Translations under genes and position numbers: made by a program | Assembly: GCF_000143415.4 (NCBI RefSeq) | Contig: NW_003314302.1 | Location: 770,085-834,084, forward strand | DNA length: 64,000 bases | Direction of reading: 5' to 3' | Source: Selaginella moellendorffii | Taxonomy: Eukaryota > Streptophyta > Lycopodiopsida > Selaginellales > Selaginellaceae | Shown here: positions 56,673 through 64,000 of the stretch, in pieces | Layout of the letters: every line of letters begins with the position of its first letter | Numbering within the stretch: position 1 is the stretch's first letter | Notes under the pieces: generated by a model | The model's database searches: none | Told to the model about the DNA's origin: nothing | What the model saw: the letters and a program-made list of their open reading frames with translations, nothing else

Positions 56673-58829
56673 CTAGCAGCAAATCGGGCAGCGAATGAGT
56701 CCATTCTCGTTGCAATCCGGGCAGCGGCTCACCTGGCTCATCCCGCTGGGAAGATCACGCACCACCAGCTTGCAGCTCCCGCTACACTCGAGGCAGGGAA
56801 TGAACCGGAGCCCGCCACAGCCATCGCAGACGCTAAACGGGTCTTCCTTCCGGATCCCTTCCAGCATCTTCACGAGCTTGCCTTCCTCATGTAGCCTCCT
56901 CACCTCCTCCGCGCCACCAATGTAGCGTCCTCGGATAAACAGCCGTGGAACGCAGCACGCCGCCGCGGGCTCTATGTTGTCCAGCAGCTCTTTCAACTCC
57001 AGGCGGAAGTCCGAGTGCATGGAAACGTCCCTCTCGTCGATGTAGACCCCCAGGCTGTGCAGGATCATCTGGACGCCGTGGCACTCCTCGTAAGTTTTCC
57101 GGATCCCCCTCAGGCTGGTGCAGTAGAGGACGACGTTGTTCTCTCCCCCTGGCGGGCACCGCAACTCGAATCGCTCCAGAGGATCCTTTGCATCGTCCTC
57201 GTCCTCCTCGCTGTCGAGGAGTCCCATCTCCATTGGAGACGCGAGAACTTTGGAGAAGGAGATCTTCTTGGCCGTGCCCGAGGCCGCGAGGCTGTCGCGG
57301 AACGTCCAGAAGCTGTCCCACAGCACCAGGCCGGACGAGGGAGAAGACTTCGCGGTACTGCCACCTTTGCCGATGACTTTGGCCGGGATGGAGTTATAAC
57401 GCGGCCCTTTGATGAGTGGCGCCTCTTCGTTGCTCGATTCATCGGAGTAAGCTGTTGCTGTCCCAGTTGTCGTCGTTAAGTCGTCCTCTTTCCCAGAGCA
57501 CCACTCCTCGGCGGACAGGCTCTGGAAAGCTCGCTCGATCGAGGCCAGGAGCTCCGGATCAAACAGAGGCCCGCTCGCGTGCATGGGGCTCTTTATGTCC
57601 CCACTAGCACCACCGTCACCCCCCACAAGGTACTCATTTTGCTTCCTCTGGCCTCTGTCGGTGGTGGAGCAATAGCAGCAGCACTTACACGGCCTTCTTA
57701 TCCCAAGGCCGCATTTTTTCTCCGCCACGCTGCTCCCTCGTCGAAACAAAGGTGACACCTCCTCTCCCGGCCCCTTCCTCGTCACCAGAGAAGTTAATGG
57801 CGTTCTCGTCGGCGTGCTCGGTCCCTGCTGCTGCTTGCGAGGAGTCCGATCAAACTTTGGCGCGCTGTTCTCCTTGTTCCCGGACGCAAAGGTGGCCGTT
57901 TTCTTGGCCTTCTTGGTGCCAGTGGAGGCGGCGTTGGTCTTCTTCGCTGTTGGAACACTGGGAACGGCACGAGCAGAAGGAGAGTTGGACAAGAGCTTGC
58001 CGCAGCTGCGGTTCCGGCACCGGCTGTTTACGTAGAAGTTGTAGATCTCCTTGAGCACCTTCTCGAGCGCAGCGGGCGATATCCCATCGATGGTGAGAAT
58101 GGAGTCGAGCTTTTTGGCCGAGTGCATGGCCGCCGACCAGGACACCGAGCGGTGGTACAGGCGTCTCTTCCCCGCGTGGCGAGCCGAGAGGAAGGGGCTC
58201 TTCTTTCGCAGCGATGCCGAGGCTGGCGACGAGCAGCTGTCGCTCAGTAGCAGTGACCTCGAGCAGTCTTCCTCGAGCCCGTCCATGAGCTCCCAGATGT
58301 TGATCACCTCCGGCGGCTCTACGGGCTTGTTGATCTTGTCACAGCTGACGAGCTTGTTGACGCAACAGGCTGTCGAAGACGATGAAGCCACCGATGCGCC
58401 GGAGACGTCTATGGAAGTACAATTTTGAGGAGGAAGAGAAGCCGCCCCCCCTCCATCTCCTCCTCGACTTCCATTCCCAGTAGCTGGAGCTGGATTGATC
58501 GAGACCACCACCTCCTTGTCCGTGCAGTCCTCATAGTTCGTGATCGCTGGAGACGAGTAGCAATCTTCGTAGTTCGTGGGAGCTGGCGAGGGGGACGAGG
58601 AGATGTTGTTGTTGTTATTGCTGTTCCATCGCAGTAGACCATAGGTTGTGGACGTGAGCGCAACAAAGTGGTGGTGGTGATGTCCACCGCCGCGAGATCG
58701 CCGCTTTCTCAATGGCGTGGAGACGCTCCTTAGCAGTGAGGATTTGCTGCTGCTATGGTGGTAGTTCCTGGAATTGCCGCTCCCAGATGTCGGTGTACAG
58801 TAGAGACAACGCGATGAAACGCACCCCAT
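56673..58829 (-). CDS. Glutaredoxin-like protein with C-terminal zinc-finger module
   Basis: This is a 718-residue frame. The start is the ATG at 58829 (MGCVSSRCLYC), because the longer frame opens with GTG. The MGCVSS start is a good N-myristoylation and palmitoylation signal, so membrane attachment is likely. The middle is long, Ser/Thr-rich and unstructured. The glutaredoxin fold runs near the end: NNVVLYCTSLRGIRKTYEEC, then GVYIDERDVSMHSDFRLELK and AACCVPRLFIRGRYIGGAEE. The classical CxxC active site is replaced by TSLRG, as in other plant members of this class. The final part has four CxxC pairs (CDGCGG, CLEC, CPDC, CPIC), a DnaJ-type zinc-binding module. A possible 5' UTR intron acceptor (tgtggcag) lies just before the start. 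Confidence 0.9.
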   Translation of the reverse strand: MGCVSSRCLYCTPTSGSGNSRNYHHSSSKSSLLRSVSTPLRKRRSRGGGHHHHHFVALTSTTYGLLRWNSNNNNNISSSPSPAPTNYEDCYSSPAITNYEDCTDKEVVVSINPAPATGNGSRGGDGGGAASLPPQNCTSIDVSGASVASSSSTACCVNKLVSCDKINKPVEPPEVINIWELMDGLEEDCSRSLLLSDSCSSPASASLRKKSPFLSARHAGKRRLYHRSVSWSAAMHSAKKLDSILTIDGISPAALEKVLKEIYNFYVNSRCRNRSCGKLLSNSPSARAVPSVPTAKKTNAASTGTKKAKKTATFASGNKENSAPKFDRTPRKQQQGPSTPTRTPLTSLVTRKGPGEEVSPLFRRGSSVAEKKCGLGIRRPCKCCCYCSTTDRGQRKQNEYLVGGDGGASGDIKSPMHASGPLFDPELLASIERAFQSLSAEEWCSGKEDDLTTTTGTATAYSDESSNEEAPLIKGPRYNSIPAKVIGKGGSTAKSSPSSGLVLWDSFWTFRDSLAASGTAKKISFSKVLASPMEMGLLDSEEDEDDAKDPLERFELRCPPGGENNVVLYCTSLRGIRKTYEECHGVQMILHSLGVYIDERDVSMHSDFRLELKELLDNIEPAAACCVPRLFIRGRYIGGAEEVRRLHEEGKLVKMLEGIRKEDPFSVCDGCGGLRFIPCLECSGSCKLVVRDLPSGMSQVSRCPDCNENGLIRCPICC

Positions 58830-59557
58830 GTCCTCGATTCCTGCCACAATAGAAAGAAATGCTGATCAGAGCTTGCATAGACGATGGAAATCTTCGCAAT
58901 GCGCCTCGATCTAGACGATCGATCGATATTTAGCTTCATCTAGCCTGGATCGATGGATTCTAGCCAAGCTGTACTCGCGAAACCAGAAAAATCCGATCGA
59001 AACACCCCAGACTGCCTAGATTCTAGCAATGCGCTCTCCAAATCCCGAAATATCGATCCATACGCACCTTAGCAGCCGCGATCGAAGAGCATCACATCGA
59101 TCGGCGCCTCGTCGTCATCCATCCACGCCTCGCGAGAGAAGAAGCGCATTCCTCTCAACCAAAAACCCTAAAGTTCCTCCTTGTAAATGGCACGATCCCA
59201 ACGGCTGGATTCCAGCCTGACGTTCCCCAGCGTTTTTTTCTTAACCCCAACGGTCAAGAAGGAAGGCCACACCAACGGCCAGGATCCCTCCAATCCAAGC
59301 CGTCCAAACAAGTTTGTTACTTAGTGCTAAGTGTCTCATAACTTAGATAATTATATGACGGCTTCCCAAGTTTGATCGAAGTAGGATTCTACACACACAA
59401 AATCATCACAAACTCGATCAAAGCCTCCTCCAATTAAAATCATACTTACTTCCTTGTGCCGATCAATCCAAATAGCTCCCAGCACCAATCTATAACTCGA
59501 TCAGATAGAAGTTCTTGCAAGATCACACGAACTTACTTCCGTGATGACCGAATCCAT
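58830..59557. other. 5' region of the glutaredoxin-like gene and 3' flank of PIF1
   Basis: This stretch probably contains a 5' UTR intron and the promoter of the glutaredoxin-like gene. A telo-box (aaaaacccta) lies at 59161-59170. No gene was seen. Confidence 0.5.
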
Positions 59558-61359
59558 TCAAGCAGCTGCAGTACCGGGATCTGTAAGAACACCAAAGTTT
59601 CGCTCTTACTGTTAGACTAACACCAAAGTAGCTTACCGCTGCTGCGATAAAAATCTCTTTTTCCTGCTCTTCCGCTTTCCTCGAGTTGATGGTAGAACTC
59701 CACGACGAGGGGATGAACTCTGATCTTCAAGGCATTGAATCCCAGTAGCCGGATCCCCTCCAAGCTCCTGGCCCGCGAGAGCGCGACGTAAACCATCCCA
59801 CACTCGAACGATCGCGTCAAGTCCGTTTCCACCAGATCCAGCGTCATCCCCTGGCACTTGTGGATGCTCAAAGCCCAGGCCAGGATGAGAGGAATCTGGC
59901 ACCTCGTCGCCACCTCTTTCTCTCCATCCATCACGCTCCAGCTCTCGCGTTTCACCACGATCTTCCGAAGCCCTCCACGAATCCGAAACACCACCACTGG
60001 CCACCGCCGCTGTTCATGGCGCTCAACATCTCGTTTCTCTCCTCCCTGTTCTTCCTTGCCTTTGCCGTCTCGCCAAGAGAAGTATCTTCCCCGTGCTCCC
60101 TGTTCTTCGTGTTCTTGCGAAGAAAAATCACGTCTTGGAGACTCTGGGACCATGAAATCCACCAAGACGCCTCTTGTTCCATTCACCAGTCCTCCCAGTG
60201 TGTCGATGTTCTTGACGAGCATCACCTCCGCGCCGACGGCTAGAGTGATCTGGCTCTCGGCCCGGCAGCCGCTCAAAAGATGGATCTTTCCAACGTCGCG
60301 AGCGATGTAAGTCACGGGCTCGCCACCCAGCGCGGCAAGCTTCTCCTTGTTCACTCGATCGACGCTCTGGAGATGAGGAAAGAGCCGCGTCGGAGGAGGA
60401 GAAGACGATGAAGCAGCGCTCACCACACTGCAAGCCTTGAGAGACTCGATCGTCGACGACGAGCATCGCCCACGACGGATCTCATCCAAGATCGCCACAA
60501 AGTTCCTGTCCGATTGTCGGAACACGTACGTGAGCTCCATCTGGAGATCGAAGCACTCCCTCCAGCATCGCGCCTGGAACGCGAAGTTCTTGGTCTCGCC
60601 AGCTTTCTGGACGGGTGGGAGCTGGAAGAAATCGCCAGTAACAAGCAGCTGCAAGCCCCCAAATCTCTCCGGCCGATTCCTCACCGCCCTCCCAACGTAA
60701 TCGACCTTGTCCCAGAGCTCCGCGTCGATCATGCTGATCTCGTCAATCACCAGTGCTTTGGCAGTCGTCCACCGCGATCGCGATTCCTTGCTCGCCATCA
60801 CCGCCGCCGCGAGCCGGCGTTCATCCAGCTGCCCCAACCCCACGCCCGCGAATGAATGGAGAGTGGTTCCGCCGATCGAGCACGCCGCGATTCCAGTGGA
60901 GGCCGTGACGAACACCGCGAACTCGCCGTGCAACTCTCGCAAAACCTTGATCGCGTACTCGAGGATGAAGCTCTTCCCTGTTCCCGCCGATCCAGTGACG
61001 AACACCGATTTCTTCGCGGCCACCGCCTCTAGAACCCGCAGCTGCTCCAGCGACATCGTAATCCTGCCATCGCCTTCCCTCTTGTGGATGGAGTCTTCCA
61101 GCTCTATCTTGCTTGGATCGATTCTACCCCCAAAATGCTCCCCTAGATCGATCCAGTCTTCCGTAATCCCTACATTCTCGATACCTTGCCGCGCAGGACT
61201 CCACTCCATCGCGGCCGGGGAAGCGTGACTCGCAAGCCTCGCATTTCTCCTCGCGATCGCGAGCTCTCGCTGCCGATGCATTCGATCCCTTTGCTCCTGG
61301 GTGAGCGTCGACGCAGGCGTCGACACAGCGCGCTCCAGCGATTCCTGCGATAGATTCAT
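59558..61359 (-). CDS. PIF1-like DNA helicase
   Basis: This SF1B 5'-3' helicase of nucleus or organelle has its ATG at 61359 (MNLSQESLERAV), about twenty bases after a telo-box. The motor has Walker A GSAGTGKSFILEYAIKVL, motif Ia TASTGIAACSIGGTTLHSFAG, Walker B ALVIDEISMIDAELWDKVDY and motif III LLVTGDFFQLPPV. Then come ELTYVFRQSD and the C-terminal motifs AWALSIHKCQGMTLDLVETD (motif V) and GMVYVALSRARSLEGIRLLG (motif VI). All catalytic motifs are present. An insert with a basic/Glu-rich stretch (EEQGGEKRDVERHEQRR) separates the lobes. The long frame can be read to 59617. A strong donor just before that (agcagcg|gtaagc) and an acceptor near 59582 give an alternative short terminal exon ending at 59558. 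Confidence 0.9.
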
Positions 61360-61488
61360 CGCTTCCCTCCTTCCCACAAAACCCTAAATGTTTTTTTCCG
61401 AAGTACACGAACGTTTTATTTTATCTTCCAAAGAGATTTTTTCTTCGTCTACGCAACTCCAGACCTTTCTCTCTCTCTCGCCAAAATC

Positions 61489-63180
61489 TTAGAACCTCCT
61501 GGAACTGGAAAAAGGAAGAGAGTGAGTGACTTTGATCCTCGCAAGAACTTGCAAGAAAAGAAAAGAACTTACGCGAGGGAGATCCAAATCCTCGTTGCTA
61601 CTGCTGCTACAGCTGCTCACGCCTTCTTCCATCCGTGCCTCGGAGCTCGATCGAGGAAAACTTCGCAGCGCTCGGATCTGGTCGCGCAAATCAATCCCAA
61701 AGTCGTGAAGTTCTCGCAACTTTCCAGCGCTGCTGCTGTAGCTATAAGTTCTTCGTCTGCTGCTAGCCGCAGCGCTGCTGGGGCTGCTCTGGGAAAATTC
61801 GAAGCCTCGGAGATTTCTTCCAGGCTGTGGAGTAGTTTCTGACGATCCGGAGGACCCTGTGATCGAGCTGTGGAGCTTCGAGCACGATCCTGGCGATATG
61901 ACTTCCTGGAGAAATATATCCTGTTCTTCGTCACGATTGTACTGAGCTCTTGGGGACGTAGGCTCGTCGATGATTTCTTCTTCTTCCGAGCTCTCGCAGC
62001 CATAGTCGTAGTAGTCGCCAGCTTGTTTCAAGCAAAACTCCACCACCTTCATGCACTCCTTTGCATCGTCCTCCCCGATCGAAACTGGAAGTCTTGACTC
62101 TTTCGAGAAAGATGGCAAGCTCTCGTCGTCATGAACTTGTCCCGCTCTTGCTACGTGACGAGATTCTTTTGTCTCGCTCTCCTGTCCTGCTGCTAGAAAA
62201 CGATGTTCTTCCTCCAAATTATCCCCCAAGTGCTGCCTGGAGATCTTTGTCACGGATTCATCCGCTTTCTCGCGAAAAGCCTCCTGGAATCTGGCCTCCT
62301 GCGTTTCCTGGCTAGAATCCACCATCACTGCCTGGCCATCTTTGAAGAGAAGCGATTTATCATCATCAAAGCGTTGTTCGTTGCTTGACGACGAGGTTGT
62401 CACTTGAAAAGCCTCCTTTTGATCGTACAAACTCAAGATCTCCTGATGTGCTTCCCAGTTTCTTATCCCATGATCATCGTGTTGCTCTTCCGGATTTCTT
62501 ACCATCGGATCATCAAACTCCTGCTGCTCTTCTAGACTTCTTGTCACTATGACTTCCGCATCACCATCTTGTTCTTCCAGGCCAACATTACAATGTTCGT
62601 CGATACTATCACCCTCGATCCAAGCATCACCAACTTGTTCTTCCAGTTCTTCCAAGTTATGATCATCCTCCCGAGCTTCACGATCATCTATCCTGTCTCT
62701 AGTTCCTTCCCCATCACTAGATCCTACAGCTTCTTCTCCACCTTCTCGAGCTCCTCCGTTATAAACATCTCTCTCTCTTTCCCCAAGAACTAGTAACGCG
62801 TCAAAGCTCGCAGCGGCCACTCTTAGATCCTCCTCTACCAGCGCTCGGACTCTGGCAGAGATCTTCACACTTCCCTGATTCCTTTGGTTTGAAAAACACG
62901 TCAAGAGGAGCGCTCTTAGCAGCGCTAGCCCCAACGCGCCACACGCCGCCTGGAAGAACACGGCCAAGCCGATGAAGGAGGCGATGGAGAGATAAGGCAA
63001 GAGCAGCGGGAGGCACGACAGCAGCACCGTCCACAACATCATCTTCTTGGCGAGATCATAGAGATCGCACAGAAATCTGGTCAGATTTACCAGCAGCAAC
63101 CCCATAATCCCCGGCCTGGATCGCGATCGCGGCCTCGCCTCAAACCCTGGGAGAAATCTAGCAAGAATTACCTCCAGCAT
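61489..63180 (-). CDS. Acidic membrane-anchored protein, function unknown
   Basis: This is a long single frame, with an ATG at 63180 (MLEVILARFLPGFEARP) or at 63105 (MGLLLVNL). The N-terminal quarter has two or three hydrophobic segments around LWTVLLSCLPLLLPYLSIAS and GLAVFFQAACGALGLALLRA. The rest is very acidic and rich in Glu, Asp, Gln and Ser, with repeats of the kind LEELEEQVGDAW and GLEEQDGDAE. A Ser/Arg-rich end (SSRRRTYSYSSSAGKLRELH) follows. I recognise no domain. The layout suggests an anchored protein with a long disordered cytosolic or luminal tail. A donor-like GTAAGT near 61571 could give another 3' exon. Coding status is supported by length and consistent codon use only. Confidence 0.55.
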   Translation of the reverse strand: MLEVILARFLPGFEARPRSRSRPGIMGLLLVNLTRFLCDLYDLAKKMMLWTVLLSCLPLLLPYLSIASFIGLAVFFQAACGALGLALLRALLLTCFSNQRNQGSVKISARVRALVEEDLRVAAASFDALLVLGERERDVYNGGAREGGEEAVGSSDGEGTRDRIDDREAREDDHNLEELEEQVGDAWIEGDSIDEHCNVGLEEQDGDAEVIVTRSLEEQQEFDDPMVRNPEEQHDDHGIRNWEAHQEILSLYDQKEAFQVTTSSSSNEQRFDDDKSLLFKDGQAVMVDSSQETQEARFQEAFREKADESVTKISRQHLGDNLEEEHRFLAAGQESETKESRHVARAGQVHDDESLPSFSKESRLPVSIGEDDAKECMKVVEFCLKQAGDYYDYGCESSEEEEIIDEPTSPRAQYNRDEEQDIFLQEVISPGSCSKLHSSITGSSGSSETTPQPGRNLRGFEFSQSSPSSAAASSRRRTYSYSSSAGKLRELHDFGIDLRDQIRALRSFPRSSSEARMEEGVSSCSSSSNEDLDLPRVSSFLFLQVLARIKVTHSLPFSSSRRF

Positions 63181-64000
63181 TTCACTGATGACTGACAACA
63201 ACACGAGGAATCGCGCCCTACCATGCACGATCGATCCAAGAAAATCTAGCCCCCACCGCACGCTTCGCTTAATTTCTTTCTTTCCCGATCGATCGCGAAG
63301 GAGCGCTCTTGGGGCCCCTCGCCGCCGGGGAAGAATGGCTCTCCGTTAGGTCTGCTAACGTGTCACTTCCAGCAAATGCCACGTATACAGGTAAATGTAC
63401 GTTTTAGGTGATTGGTCAAATGACATTTCAACTGATACAACTGTACTATTATTATGCTCAGTATTTAGATATAAACTTTTTAATTCTGTCATAGATATGT
63501 ATAAGTTGAGTATAATTAGATTTCATCATGACTATCATGGTTAAGTGTACATGTCTGGAGTATAATTAGATTTCATCGTGACTATCATGGTTCTTTTTTG
63601 TCTAAGTTCATGTCTATTACTCTAGAGGTGATACACTTAACATGACAGAATGATTTAGATAATAGAAAAAGTATTTAAATCACTAGTATTTGATATTTGG
63701 CCACATGTCTCCACAGTTAACAATTTCTACCAAACGAATATGTATGAAATCTAGAGTATGGTTAGATTTCATCTTGATCATTATCGCATTTTTACTAATA
63801 TCTAATCATTTATCTGAATTTGCCATATTTTAGATTGTATACTTCAAATAAGTTTAGATTGTGATCAGTTTAAATTCCACAATAAAGATGTTATTGTCAT
63901 ATATTTAATGAAAGAGGTATTCAACTTATAAACAAGAGTTACTTTCTTTGGAAGTGTTATCTCTATAATGGTCAACCTTTTATGGTTTATAGTGATTATA
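63181..64000. other. AT-rich 3' end with a short tandem repeat
   Basis: From 63400 on the sequence is AT-rich and without a gene. A 35 bp direct repeat, gagtataattagatttcatc and the bases after it, occurs at 63508-63542 and 63558-63592 (50 bp period), with a third weaker copy at about 63754-63785. Confidence 0.6.

Noticed and set aside
63508-63592. Short repeats considered as a possible CRISPR-like array
   Set aside because: Only two good copies with about 15 bp between them, in a plant genome, so a simple tandem duplication is enough.

Overview
The window looks like nuclear DNA of a land plant with a compact genome, most likely a lycophyte such as Selaginella. The reasons are many GT-AG introns of about 45-90 bp, dense genes on both strands, and plant-specific families (MYB-CC, B3, plant GPAT, PLS-type PPR, neprosin, SR protein). 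No tRNA, rRNA, CRISPR array or bacterial-type operon was seen. The species call is inference, because no database could be searched.

Layout. Positions 1-14,000 are accessory and partly AT-rich. They hold a small family of secreted proteins that join an N-terminal domain I do not recognise to a C-terminal bulb-type (B-lectin) domain. One copy is intact (12906-13880). Three are broken or diverged (191-1061, 5940-6902, 9410-10265) and one is a possible shred (10535-10627). Between them lie a complete RsmI-type rRNA methyltransferase, a complete NSUN5-type rRNA methyltransferase, a 3' fragment of NSUN5, a fragment of a 2-oxoglutarate oxygenase and a LINE-ORF1-like protein. The order lectin-NSUN5-lectin-NSUN5 fragment on one strand records a tandem duplication followed by decay.

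Positions 14,000-28,000 hold a papain-like pseudogene, an SR splicing factor, a cutin/suberin-type GPAT and a very long UBZ4 zinc-finger protein with polyQ, polyH and polyA tracts. A 3 kb gene-free stretch that turns strongly AT-rich follows. Positions 28,000-34,200 hold a DUF3143 plastid-type protein, an ALKBH9/10-like protein whose iron ligands appear to be missing, exosome subunit RRP43 and a STAR/KH RNA-binding protein. Positions 35,900-41,000 hold a MYB-CC factor, a B3-domain protein and an RRM protein.

Positions 42,500-63,200 are gene-dense: a cyclin-D1-binding-protein homologue, neprosin-domain protein, MutY glycosylase, fimbrin, Rrp8 methyltransferase, GT47 exostosin, F-box protein with a repeated 5' exon, PPR protein, glutaredoxin-like protein, PIF1-like helicase and an acidic membrane protein of unknown function.

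Most genes are unrelated housekeeping functions, as expected in a plant chromosome. A loose theme is RNA biology: three rRNA methyltransferases, an exosome subunit, an SR protein, a KH protein, an RRM protein and a PPR protein. Several of these carry an AAACCCTA (telo-box) motif close to the start codon. Exon structures were inferred by eye from splice motifs and family conservation.
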